DNA from: Paraburkholderia bryophila
GTDB taxonomy: Bacteria; Pseudomonadota; Gammaproteobacteria; Burkholderiales; Burkholderiaceae
Direction: 5' to 3'
Assembly: GCF_013409255.1 (NCBI RefSeq)
Contig: NZ_JACCAS010000001.1
Location: 1,240,001 to 1,304,000 of the forward strand
DNA: 64,000 nucleotides
How positions within the stretch are numbered: the stretch's first letter is position 1; the number at the start of each line of letters is the position of its first letter. Under the pieces are notes generated by a model, which did no database searches, had not been told where the DNA came from, and worked only from the letters and a program-made list of their open reading frames with translations. Positions 28,032 through 36,178 of the stretch are shown piece by piece. Made by a program: the position numbers and the translations under genes.

Positions 28032-29387
28032 TCACACCGCGACTTCCGGCGGCGCCTGACGAAACCAGCGCGTGATCCAGCCGAGATAGCACAAGCCCAG
28101 CAGGAACCACACCGCACCGAGCACCAGCGCGGTCTTCTCCAGACTCACCAGCAGCCACACGTCGGCGATCGCGCCGGCCAGCGGGAACAGCAGGCCGCCG
28201 ATTATCCCCATCGCATTCGCCGTGCCCTTCGCGTTGAAGAACTGACGGATCACGCACAGGTTGACCGCGGTGAACGCGAGGAATGCGCCGAAGTTGATGA
28301 ACGACGTCGAGGTCGCCACGTCGAGTTTCAACGCGACCAGACCGATCGCACCCGCGATCGCAATGTTCAGCGCCGGCGTCTTGAACTTCGGATGCACGAA
28401 ACCGAAGATGCGCTTCGGCAGCACTTCGTCGCGCCCCATGGCATACAACAGACGCCCCACACTCGCCTGCGCCGAAATACCCGACGCGAACTGCGCGAGA
28501 ATCAACCCAGCCAGAAACACCGTCACGAAGAGGTCGCCACCCACTTTGCGCGCCACTTCGAAGGCCGCCGAATCCGGGTCCTTGAAGACCGCGCCCGGAT
28601 GCGCGAGCTGCACCGTGTAGGCCGCGATCACGAAGATCGCGCCGCCGATCAGCGCGATCAGCACGACGGCGCGCGGCATGGTCTTCTCAGGCGCGATGGT
28701 TTCTTCGGTGAGCGTCGATACCGCGTCGAAGCCGAGATACGAGTACGCGGCAATCGCGGCGCCGGCCATGGTCGCCGAAAACGGTACGTGCGGTTTAAAG
28801 AACGGTTCGGCCGACAACAGGCCGCCGGGACCCGCTGCCGCCGTCACGTAATGGCAGCACAGCACGACGAACAGCGCGACGATCGCCAGTTGCACGACCA
28901 TCAGCACGATGTTGAAGCGGTTCGCCAGTTCGATGCCGAGAATGTTCAGCGCGCTGGTCAGCACGATGAATGCGACGATCCAGATCCAGCTCGGAATGTG
29001 CGGAAACGCGGCGCTCAGGTAGGCGGCGCCGATCAGCCAGATCACCATCGGCAGGAAGAAATAATCGAGCAGCGTCGCCCAGCCGATCATGAAACCAAGG
29101 TGCGGGTTGAAGCTCTTACGCGTGTACGTATAGGCCGAACCGGCCACCGGGAACAGCCGCGCGAGTTTGCCGTAGCTGAGCGCGGTGAACGCGATCGCGA
29201 TCAGCGCGATCAGATAGGCGAGCGCCGCGGTGTCGTTGCTCGCGCTCGCCAGCACGCCGTAGGTGCCGTACACGATCAGCGGCGCCATGTAGGCGAGGCC
29301 GAACAGCAGGACCGACGGCAGGCCGAGCGTGCGTTTCAGATGCGTGCTGTGTGGGGCCGCGGGTTCGGCGGCGGATGATGAAGTCAT
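28032..29387 (-). CDS. APC-superfamily amino acid/polyamine permease
   Basis: The 451-residue protein has about 12 hydrophobic segments and the amino acid-polyamine-organocation signature near the N-terminus (LPSVLLFGLAYMAPLIVYGT) and SYLGFDAVSTLTEETI, the conserved region around the substrate site. It resembles putrescine importers (PuuP/PlaP) and related permeases; GGAGACACCGC precedes ATG 29387. The carbon-nitrogen hydrolase gene lies 150 bases upstream on the same strand, so imported amide or amine compounds may be its substrate. Specific substrate unproven. Confidence 0.9.
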   Translation of the reverse strand: MTSSSAAEPAAPHSTHLKRTLGLPSVLLFGLAYMAPLIVYGTYGVLASASNDTAALAYLIALIAIAFTALSYGKLARLFPVAGSAYTYTRKSFNPHLGFMIGWATLLDYFFLPMVIWLIGAAYLSAAFPHIPSWIWIVAFIVLTSALNILGIELANRFNIVLMVVQLAIVALFVVLCCHYVTAAAGPGGLLSAEPFFKPHVPFSATMAGAAIAAYSYLGFDAVSTLTEETIAPEKTMPRAVVLIALIGGAIFVIAAYTVQLAHPGAVFKDPDSAAFEVARKVGGDLFVTVFLAGLILAQFASGISAQASVGRLLYAMGRDEVLPKRIFGFVHPKFKTPALNIAIAGAIGLVALKLDVATSTSFINFGAFLAFTAVNLCVIRQFFNAKGTANAMGIIGGLLFPLAGAIADVWLLVSLEKTALVLGAVWFLLGLCYLGWITRWFRQAPPEVAV

Positions 29388-29538
29388 GCGGTGTCTCCTC
29401 TTGCAAATGGGCGAGCGTCGCCAGGGCGCGATTTGCGGCGCACCCCGGTCGAGCCGGGTCGTTCAGACTTGCGGGATGCGCGGGGTTCGCGCCGGTGTTT
29501 TCTTGTTATCGATGCGCCGCGGTGTGCCGCGGTGTGCC

Positions 29539-30375
29539 TTAACGCGTGCGGATCACGCGCACACGTTGTCCGTTTTCGCCGTCTTCGGTGGCGAGATCGA
29601 GAGCGATACGCGCGTCGTGCAGATAGCGGTAATGTTCGCGCGCGCCTTCGAGGCGCGTGCGGTCGAGCGTGGCCCGCAGTACGGTTTCCTGCTGGCCCGC
29701 GTCGCACACCACGTCGCCGAACGGATCGATCAACGCCGATTCGCCGGGGAACGTCAGGTTGTCGTCGCCGGAACCGATACGATTGACGAGCGCCGCGAAC
29801 ATCTGGTTTTCCATGGCGCGCGCAACGATCGCGCGACGATGCACCGGCCCGAACGGGTCCATGTTGCCGTTGGTCACGATCAGCAGATCCGCGCCCAGCG
29901 ACGCGACCGCGCGCGCCGTTTCGGGAAATTCGATGTCGTAGCAGATCAGCAGGCCGACGGTCAGGCCTTTGAAGCTGCACACTTCGTAGCGGTCGCCCGG
30001 TTCGAACACGCCGACGTCCGACGCCCACAGGTGCGTCTTGCGATAGCGCAGCGCGATCTCGCCGTGTTCGTCGACCAGTACCGTGGTGTTGAAGAAGCGA
30101 TTACCGTCACGCTCGGCGAGACCCACGGCCACCGCCACGCGAGCTTCGCGCGCCGCCTGGCGTACCGCGGTGAGAGAGGGGCCGTCAATCGGTTCCGCTA
30201 CTGTGCGGATGTTGTCGCGTGTCGGGAAGCCCGACAGCGTGGTTTCCGGGAACACGATGAGATCGGTGCCCGCGGCGCGCTGCCCGATGGTCTGCAGCAC
30301 GCGTTGCACGTTCGCGCCGCTAACTCCGGCTGCACCGTCTACGATGGGGATTTGCGCGAGTTCGAGTTGAAGCAT
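29539..30375 (-). CDS. Carbon-nitrogen hydrolase (nitrilase superfamily)
   Basis: ATG 30375 follows AGGAGACACA and gives 278 residues. The Glu-Lys-Cys triad is complete: Glu44 in VFPETTLSGFP, Lys113 in RYRKTHLW and Cys145 in LLICYDIEFPE. Length and motif spacing fit aliphatic amidases and N-carbamoyl or omega-amidases of the nitrilase superfamily. The substrate is unknown; grouping with a permease and divergent position to a LuxR-type regulator suggest use of an imported amide. Two tandem 53-bp hairpin units lie just upstream. Confidence 0.92.
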   Translation of the reverse strand: MLQLELAQIPIVDGAAGVSGANVQRVLQTIGQRAAGTDLIVFPETTLSGFPTRDNIRTVAEPIDGPSLTAVRQAAREARVAVAVGLAERDGNRFFNTTVLVDEHGEIALRYRKTHLWASDVGVFEPGDRYEVCSFKGLTVGLLICYDIEFPETARAVASLGADLLIVTNGNMDPFGPVHRRAIVARAMENQMFAALVNRIGSGDDNLTFPGESALIDPFGDVVCDAGQQETVLRATLDRTRLEGAREHYRYLHDARIALDLATEDGENGQRVRVIRTR

Positions 30376-30391
30376 TGTGTCTCCTGTGTCG

Positions 30392-30423
30392 ATCAGAGTT
30401 AGCGCTTTAGCGCTTACTCTGAT
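30392..30423. repeat. Hairpin unit 1 of a 53-bp tandem repeat
   Basis: ATCAGAGT (30392-30399) pairs with ACTCTGAT (30416-30423), and inside them AGCGCT is repeated on both sides of TT. It is directly upstream of the carbon-nitrogen hydrolase start on the minus strand. Confidence 0.8.
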
Positions 30424-30444
30424 CCCATGCAACTTGTTGTGTCG

Positions 30445-30476
30445 ACCAGAGTTAGCGCTTTAGCGCTTACTCTGGT
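30445..30476. repeat. Hairpin unit 2 of a 53-bp tandem repeat
   Basis: The unit is repeated 53 bases further on as ACCAGAGT...ACTCTGGT with the same AGCGCT-TT-AGCGCT core. The only arm difference from unit 1 is a paired change (T-A to C-G), so the pairing is preserved. Confidence 0.8.
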
Positions 30477-30617
30477 CCCATGCACTTGTTGCAAGCTATT
30501 GCGTCTTTGCGTTACACGGCGTCTCTTTCACGCCGCCCGCGATCAGGTTGGGCCTATTATTACCAGACATATTTTTGTTCGTAATTACCCTGCTGGGTTA
30601 CCCTCATCGGAGCACGC

Positions 30618-31481
30618 ATGGAACTCGAATGGCGCGATCTGGCCTTTCATCGCGAGATCGGCGCGGTTATCGAAGCACTCGATAGCGCGCAATTCTGGAC
30701 GCGCCTCACACGCGCGCTCGAACGCTACGTCGCCTTCGACAACTGGGTAGCGTTGCGCTTCACGCCCGGCGAAGCGCCGCTCGTGTGCGCCGAATCGCCC
30801 ACGCCGGACGGCGCCGTCGACGCGATGTTCCAGGACTATCTGGCCGCGCTGTATCAACTCGATCCGTTCTATATCGCCGCCACCGACAAACCCGCGTCGG
30901 GCTTCGTCACGCTCGCCGACGTCGCGCCCGACAACTTCTCGATGACCGAGTACTACCAGCGGTACTTCAGGAAGAACATCGTCGGCGATGAAGTGCATTT
31001 CAACTACATGATCGACGCCCGGCACACGCTCGCGTTTTCGCTGGGTGCGACGCAACGATATGGTGAGCGCGATCTTGCCGTGCTCGCGCTGTGCGCGCCA
31101 TGGGTGATCGCGTTGTTGCGGCAACGTTTGCCTTATGAGACGTTCGACTCGGCGCTGTTGCCGCCGCAGTTCGGCGAGACCTTAACCGACAGCGCAACGC
31201 CAACCCAGTTGCCGACGGACACACCGGCGGACACCCCCGCGTACGCGGCGCGGTTTGCCCAGGTCGCGTCGGCGAGCGGCCGCGCCGCGCTCACCGCGCG
31301 CGAAGTCGAAGTGGCGATGCTGACCTTAAGCGGGTTTTCGACGCGCGCGATCGCGGAGAAACTCGCCATCTCGTTCGAGACAGTGCGCGCACACAAGAAG
31401 CACATCTATACGAAACTCAACGTCAACTCGCAGTCGGAGTTGTTCGCGTTGTTCTATGACGCGGGACGTCAGGGCGGCTGA
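30618..31481 (+). CDS. LuxR-type helix-turn-helix transcriptional regulator
   Basis: The 287-residue protein ends in a complete LuxR DNA-binding domain (about 222-285): LTAREVEVAMLTLSGFSTRAI then AEKLAISFETVRAHKKHIYTKL and NVNSQSELFAL. The first 180 residues are a ligand-sensing region without the invariant Trp/Tyr/Asp set of acyl-homoserine-lactone receptors that I could identify, so a metabolic effector is more likely. It is divergent from the carbon-nitrogen hydrolase and permease genes and probably regulates them. It converges with the DUF899 gene at a short hairpin. Confidence 0.88.
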   Translation: MELEWRDLAFHREIGAVIEALDSAQFWTRLTRALERYVAFDNWVALRFTPGEAPLVCAESPTPDGAVDAMFQDYLAALYQLDPFYIAATDKPASGFVTLADVAPDNFSMTEYYQRYFRKNIVGDEVHFNYMIDARHTLAFSLGATQRYGERDLAVLALCAPWVIALLRQRLPYETFDSALLPPQFGETLTDSATPTQLPTDTPADTPAYAARFAQVASASGRAALTAREVEVAMLTLSGFSTRAIAEKLAISFETVRAHKKHIYTKLNVNSQSELFALFYDAGRQGG

Positions 31482-31487
31482 CGTCCG
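31465..31487. terminator. Hairpin between convergent genes
   Basis: GGACGTCAG and CTGACGTCC form a 9-bp stem around GGCGG, overlapping the stop of the LuxR-type gene. No T-run is present. Confidence 0.4.
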
Positions 31488-31510
31488 CTGTTGAAACGAA
31501 GCGCGCTGCG

Positions 31511-32251
31511 TCACGTACCGCACGCGACACAACCGCCGCTGGGCTTTTGATCCTCGTAGCGGTCGTGATGCCTGAGCCAGTCGGTCATGCCTCTCGTTTC
31601 TTCTCGGCCCTTCGGTGTGGCGTCGAGATGCGCGTAGGTGTTGATGAACCGCTCGCCGCCGCGTCCGTAGCAGGAATACGTGTGGTACACGTCGCCGCGT
31701 TCGTCCTTATAGAACACGCTGTGGCCATGCAGTTCGTCGATCCCCACATCGGTCTCGGTGAAGTTGTAGAACGCCTTCTTGCTGGCCACCTCTTCGGGGG
31801 TGAACGACACGTGATAGTCGAAATTGAAATCGCTGCCGTTCGACGACACCCAAGGAAACACCCACCCCATGCGTTTTCTGAACGCCTCGATTTTCGCGAG
31901 CGGCGCCAGCGAGACCGTCACGTACGACACATCGTGATGTTCGAGATGCGTGACGATGCCGGTCATGTGATCGGACACGAACGAGCAGCCCACGCAGCCC
32001 TCCTCCCAATCCGGACCCAGCATGAAGTGATAGACGATCAACTGGCTGCGTCCATCGAACAATTCGGCCAGCGTCTTGCGCCCTTGCAGCGTGTCGAAAA
32101 CATAGGTCTTATCGACCTTGACCCAAGGCAACTCGCGGCGTTTGCGCGCGAGCTCGTCGCCGGCGCGCATATGCGCCTTCTCTTCGACCAGTAACGCGCG
32201 GCTCGCGGCCAGCCATTCCTCTCTCGATCCAATCCGGTGCTGCGGTTCCAT
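31511..32251 (-). CDS. DUF899 family thioredoxin-like protein
   Basis: The 246-residue protein has the DUF899 pattern: WLAASRALLVEEKAHMRAGDEL, RRELPWVKVDKTYVFDT, LIVYHFMLGPDWEEGCVGCS and a C-terminal HTYSCYGRG. The CVGCS motif sits where thioredoxin-like folds carry their active cysteines. Enzymatic activity is not established for the family. It stands alone between the LuxR-type gene (convergent) and the AHSA1/ArsR pair (same strand, about 60 bases upstream), so it could be read through from that pair. Confidence 0.88.
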   Translation of the reverse strand: MEPQHRIGSREEWLAASRALLVEEKAHMRAGDELARKRRELPWVKVDKTYVFDTLQGRKTLAELFDGRSQLIVYHFMLGPDWEEGCVGCSFVSDHMTGIVTHLEHHDVSYVTVSLAPLAKIEAFRKRMGWVFPWVSSNGSDFNFDYHVSFTPEEVASKKAFYNFTETDVGIDELHGHSVFYKDERGDVYHTYSCYGRGGERFINTYAHLDATPKGREETRGMTDWLRHHDRYEDQKPSGGCVACGT

Positions 32252-32313
32252 TTGCGTCTCGTTTCCTGCAACGTGCAGGCTGAATCAGACACGTCCAACC
32301 CATTCAGGCGCAC

Positions 32314-32742
32314 TCACGTGAAGTAGCGTTCCAGCGAATCGAGTCCACCCGACCAGCCACGGCGATGATCGTCGGCCTGCGCTTCGTCGATGAAGCGTTC
32401 GTGCGTAAGCGTCAACCACGTGGCGTCGCCGTCCGGCTCTAGCAGCACCGTGACCAGCGATTCATGTTCCGCGTTGTGGCGCCATCGCCAGGTGAACACG
32501 AGCTTGCGATCCGGGACCACCTCCAGATACTGCCCGTTCGCCTCGAGTTCGCGGCCGTCCGACTTGCGATACACGATCGAGTAGCGACCGTCGACCCGCG
32601 CATCCAGCTCGGCGCGCACCACCGGCGTATCGCCGGGGTTCATCCATCTGATCAGTTGCGCCGCTTCCGTCCAGGCGCGGAAGACTTTGGCGGGCGCGGC
32701 GTTGAGACGCCGCTGGAGGGTGAGGCTGGCTTGGGCGGACAT
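32314..32742 (-). CDS. SRPBCC / AHSA1 family protein
   Basis: ATG 32742 is preceded by GAGGAAG and gives 142 residues. The sequence fits the AHSA1-like helix-grip fold: RRLNAAPAKVFRAWTEAAQL at the N-terminus, a Gly-Arg-Tyr turn DGRYSIVYRKSDG, and the C-terminal helix DHRRGWSGGLDSLERYF. Such genes commonly follow an ArsR-type regulator in Proteobacteria and Actinobacteria, as here. Ligand unknown. Its 5' end overlaps the ArsR gene by 91 bases in another frame. Confidence 0.9.
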   Translation of the reverse strand: MSAQASLTLQRRLNAAPAKVFRAWTEAAQLIRWMNPGDTPVVRAELDARVDGRYSIVYRKSDGRELEANGQYLEVVPDRKLVFTWRWRHNAEHESLVTVLLEPDGDATWLTLTHERFIDEAQADDHRRGWSGGLDSLERYFT

Positions 32743-33074
32743 GGGACTTCCTCCTGTTCGACGAAAGTGGCGAGACCATCGAGCGATGCCGACCAGAAAC
32801 GCTGATAACGGCTGAGCCACGTCATGGCGTCCTCCATCGGTCCGGCCGACAGACGGCACGCCACCGTTCGCCCGGTCTTGCTGCGGGTGATCAGACCGGC
32901 CTCGGACAGCACGTCGAGGTGTTTCATCACGGCCGGCAAGGACATCGCGAACGGCTCGGCGAGTTCGCTGATCGACAGTTCACGCCCGGACAGACGCGTG
33001 AGCAACGCACGCCGCGTGGGGTCGGAGAGCGCCGCGAACGTGCGATCGAGTAGGGCTTCGTTATACTTAACCAT
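32652..33074 (-). CDS. ArsR-family transcriptional regulator
   Basis: The 140-residue protein begins MVKYNEALLDRTFAALSDPT and contains the winged helix LSISELAEPFAMSLPAVMKHLDVL followed by AGLITRSKTGRTVACRL. No metal-binding Cys pattern is visible, which fits the AHSA1-linked, non-metal subgroup. The last 30 residues are Pro/Ser rich and are read over the start of the AHSA1 gene; the functional protein probably ends earlier in fold terms. A perfect palindrome covers its start codon, so autoregulation is likely. Confidence 0.9.
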   Translation of the reverse strand: MVKYNEALLDRTFAALSDPTRRALLTRLSGRELSISELAEPFAMSLPAVMKHLDVLSEAGLITRSKTGRTVACRLSAGPMEDAMTWLSRYQRFWSASLDGLATFVEQEEVPCPPKPASPSSGVSTPRPPKSSAPGRKRRN

Positions 33075-33087
33075 GAGGTTAAGTATA
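33062..33087. promoter_or_regulatory. Perfect palindromic operator over the ArsR start codon
   Basis: TATACTTAACC and GGTTAAGTATA are perfect 11-base inverted arms separated by ATGA. The minus-strand start codon (33072-33074) lies inside it. This is the classic geometry of an ArsR autoregulatory site. Confidence 0.8.
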
Positions 33088-33364
33088 GAAACGCAAGTCA
33101 GGAAGTCAAGAACAGGTCGGCGTTTTCTCAACGCAGCCGAGCAAAGCGGGAAGAAAAGCTGAAAAAAGCGGAGGGGCCGACAGCGACGCAGAAAAAAAGA
33201 TACGCGGCACATCGCAGATAAAGCCGTGCGACGTACCGCGTCAAGGTGGAGAACAACCGACTACACGTTCGAGCCAGGCGGCCTGCAAAAAACCGCCCTG
33301 CTCTCGCGCTACTGCAAAATCATTTCAAACCGTGAGACTCGTTGAACGAGGCCCACGCGAACGA

Positions 33365-34747
33365 TCAGATCGCCCAGCCGCCGAGATAGAACCCGACCAG
33401 CACGACAGCGATCACGACCGTGCCCACGTTCAGCTTGCGATATTCGCCGCTGACCACGCGGCCGATCACCAGCGTCGCGAAACCGAGCATGATGCCCGTC
33501 ACGATGTTGGCGGTCAGCACGATGAACACCGCGCACATCAGGCCCGACATCGAGTCGACCATGTCGTCCATATGCAGCTTGCTGACGTTCGACAGCATCA
33601 GCAGACCCACGTACATCAGTGCCGGCGCCGTCGCATACGAAGGCACGAGACCAGCCAGCGGCGAGAAGAACATCACCACGAGGAACAGCAGGCCGACCAC
33701 CGCTGCCGCCATACCGGTCTTCGCGCCGGCTGCCACGCCGACCGTCGATTCGATATATGCCGCGGCCGGTGCGCCGCCGAGCAAACCCGAGAAAATCGAG
33801 CTCAGCGAATCGGCGGTCAAGGCGCGGCCGCCGTTGATGATGCGGCCGTTTTCGTCGAGCTGACCAGCTTGCCCTGCGACGGCGCGAATCGTGCCGGTCG
33901 CGTCGAACACCGCGGTCATCACGAGAGCCAGCACGCTCGGCAGAACCGCCATCGACAACGCGCCCTTGATGTCCATCGCGCCGATCAGCGAAGCGTGGCC
34001 CGGCGCGCTCAGCGACGGCACCGCGAACACGCCGTGGAACGACATGGCCGGATCGATGAAGAAAGCGGCCGTCGAGATCACGACGATCACGATCAGGATC
34101 GAGCCCGGCACGCGACGGCGCACCAGACCGAAGATCGCGGCGAGACCCGCCACCGACATGATCGCCGGCAACGCCGTGATATTGCCCAGCGCGACCGGCA
34201 AACCGGCGCCCGGATTCTTCACGACGAGACCCACATCGTTCGCGGCGATCAGCAGCAGGAACAGGCCAATGCCGATCCCCGTGCCGTGCGCGATGCCGTT
34301 CGGCAAATTGCGCAGAATCCACGAGCGCACGCCGGTCACCGAGATCGCGGTGAACACGACACCCATCAGGAACACCGCGCCGAGCGCAACATTCGGATGC
34401 AGGCCTTTGCCGAGCACGAGGCCGAACGCGGTGAAGGCCGTCAGCGAAATCGCGCAGCCGATCGCGATCGGCAGGCGCGCCCAGATGCCCATCAGCAGCG
34501 AGCCGAACGCCGTGGTCAGACACGTGGCGACAAACACGGCGCTGGTATCGAAACCCGCTTTGCCGAGCATGCCCGGCACGACGAATACGGAGTAGACCAT
34601 CGCGAGGAAGGTCGTAATGCCCGCGACGATTTCCTGACGCTGCGAACTGCCGCGCGCGGAGATTCCAAAATAGCGGTCGAGAAAGCCCTTTCCGTCGAAT
34701 GATTCGACGGCGACTTCGGAAATCGGTTGGGCGTGGGGTTCCATCAT
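33365..34747 (-). CDS. NCS2-family purine permease (AzgA-like)
   Basis: The 460-residue protein has 12-14 hydrophobic segments. The opening [27 protein letters not shown] and [20 protein letters not shown] are typical of the AzgA/GhxP hypoxanthine-guanine-adenine permeases, as is [22 protein letters not shown] in the middle (the substrate/proton region). AGGAGGCACTCATC precedes the start at 34747 (a second ATG follows directly). It is a proton symporter for purine bases in this family. It stands alone; I saw no purine riboswitch in the 470-base leader. Confidence 0.92.
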   Translation of the reverse strand: MMEPHAQPISEVAVESFDGKGFLDRYFGISARGSSQRQEIVAGITTFLAMVYSVFVVPGMLGKAGFDTSAVFVATCLTTAFGSLLMGIWARLPIAIGCAISLTAFTAFGLVLGKGLHPNVALGAVFLMGVVFTAISVTGVRSWILRNLPNGIAHGTGIGIGLFLLLIAANDVGLVVKNPGAGLPVALGNITALPAIMSVAGLAAIFGLVRRRVPGSILIVIVVISTAAFFIDPAMSFHGVFAVPSLSAPGHASLIGAMDIKGALSMAVLPSVLALVMTAVFDATGTIRAVAGQAGQLDENGRIINGGRALTADSLSSIFSGLLGGAPAAAYIESTVGVAAGAKTGMAAAVVGLLFLVVMFFSPLAGLVPSYATAPALMYVGLLMLSNVSKLHMDDMVDSMSGLMCAVFIVLTANIVTGIMLGFATLVIGRVVSGEYRKLNVGTVVIAVVLVGFYLGGWAI

Positions 34748-35218
34748 GATGAGTGCCTCCTTTATCAGCGTACTGAAGCGGCCGTCACTGCGGGCGCCAT
34801 CAGGGTCTCGTCTCGTTGAGTTGGTTTATTGGGGAATGTCGTCGTTTTTTGCTGTCTCGAAATGTAGGGCAACACAAATATGTCTCCCATCGCATGAATG
34901 GCATGCCGGACATGTCGAGACGCTTATATCTTTTACCCAGCGGCAAACTGGGCAGGCGAGCCGAGCGTTTACACCTACGCTTTGTCACGAAGATGTGAGC
35001 GGGTTTTACCGCGTTCGGCGCGCGAAAACGGCGCGCAATCCGCAGATGAAACTTCGCGCGCGGCATGAACCCTGCTAATGCCGTACCTGTCAGATGGCCT
35101 GCAAAAGCGGGGCCGCCCAACGTCGCGGGTTACACTCTGGCCCATTCCTGTCTTAACTGCGGCGGCCTTTTTCGACCTTTGGCCGCCCCATTCGCACTGG
35201 CCCATGGAGTCCTTCTTG
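34748..35218. other. Intergenic region between the purine permease and PRC-barrel genes
   Basis: About 470 bases between divergent genes. Part of it (34810-34990) is less GC-rich and probably contains the permease promoter. A short stem CCCAG/CTGGG occurs at 34935-34951. No gene is supported. Confidence 0.4.
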
Positions 35219-36178
35219 ATGAGTGGCGGTTTCTCGCGTTCTGCCTGGCGTTTGCCGGTTCTTGCTCTGTTCGCGCTGTTCGCGCTGTCCGGTTGCAGCC
35301 TGCTGTGGGGCCCGCAGCAGGCGCCGATTGTCGATGCCACGGTGATGCCTGTCGAGCCCGCCAGCGCGCCGGTGGCGGCCTCCGAACCCGAGCCGGTCGA
35401 AACCGAGGCAGCCCGACCCGAGCAGCCGAAAAAACCGCCGAAACCAATCGTCAAGCCGCACAAGGTCGAGCCGCCGCCGCCCGTCGTCGCACCCCCGCCG
35501 CCTCCGCCGACGCCCGCGCCGCTGATCGTGCTACGCACGATCGAGCGCAGCGAGGCGCGCACGCTGCTCGATAGCGAAGTGCAGAAGCCCGACGGCAAAG
35601 TAGTAGGCCGCGCGGTCGATCTGATCGCGGACGCGGGCGGCAAGCCGCGCGAGATGGTCGTGAATCTGCAGGGCTTCCTGGGGGTGGGCGACCGCAAGGT
35701 GAACTTCCCGTGGAGCGCGTTCCGCTTCACGCCGAGCGCGAAGACCGCGCCGATCATGCTCAACGCGGCCGCCGTACCGGCCAATGCCGCCGCCAAATCG
35801 GCCGGCGTGCAATTGCCGCTGATCGACGCCACGGTCGAACGCGCGAACGGCGCCAAGGTCGGCCGCGTGATCGATGTGCTGATCGACAGCAATGCGCAGC
35901 CGCAGGCGGTCGTGCTCGACGTCAACGGCATGGTTAGTACTGAACGCCGCACGATTGCCGCGAACTGGTCGGCGCTGCACTTCGTCACGAAAAACAAGGA
36001 ACTGCATCCGCAGATCGATCTGAGCGACGCGCAGATCAACGCGACGCCGCCGTACGCCAGCGACAAACCGGTGCGTGCCGTGTCGCCCGCACCGCCGCCC
36101 GCCCCCGCTGCGGCTACCGCGCCGCCTGCGGCGACGGCCTCCGCCGCGGCAGGTTCCAACGCACGGGCGGCCCGATGA
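35219..36178 (+). CDS. PRC-barrel lipoprotein
   Basis: ATG 35219 (GGAG upstream) gives 319 residues. The signal peptide ends in a lipobox FALSGC, so the protein is a lipoprotein. A Pro/Glu/Lys-rich spacer follows (about 40-105), which could reach through the envelope. Two PRC-barrel-like repeats then occur: GKVVGRAVDLIADAGGKPRE with WSAFRF, and AKVGRVIDVLIDSNAQPQAV with WSALHF. The tail is Ala/Pro rich. PRC barrels are protein- or RNA-interaction modules; the role here is unknown. It is coupled to the following MFS gene by an ATGA overlap. Confidence 0.85.
   Translation: MSGGFSRSAWRLPVLALFALFALSGCSLLWGPQQAPIVDATVMPVEPASAPVAASEPEPVETEAARPEQPKKPPKPIVKPHKVEPPPPVVAPPPPPPTPAPLIVLRTIERSEARTLLDSEVQKPDGKVVGRAVDLIADAGGKPREMVVNLQGFLGVGDRKVNFPWSAFRFTPSAKTAPIMLNAAAVPANAAAKSAGVQLPLIDATVERANGAKVGRVIDVLIDSNAQPQAVVLDVNGMVSTERRTIAANWSALHFVTKNKELHPQIDLSDAQINATPPYASDKPVRAVSPAPPPAPAAATAPPAATASAAAGSNARAAR

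Noticed and set aside
27996..29378. 460-codon plus-strand frame opposite the APC permease
   Set aside because: Highly charged Arg/His/Gln composition and no hydrophobic core; a shadow frame.
34748..35218. Purine riboswitch ahead of the AzgA-like permease
   Set aside because: No purine-aptamer core or three-way junction could be traced in the leader.
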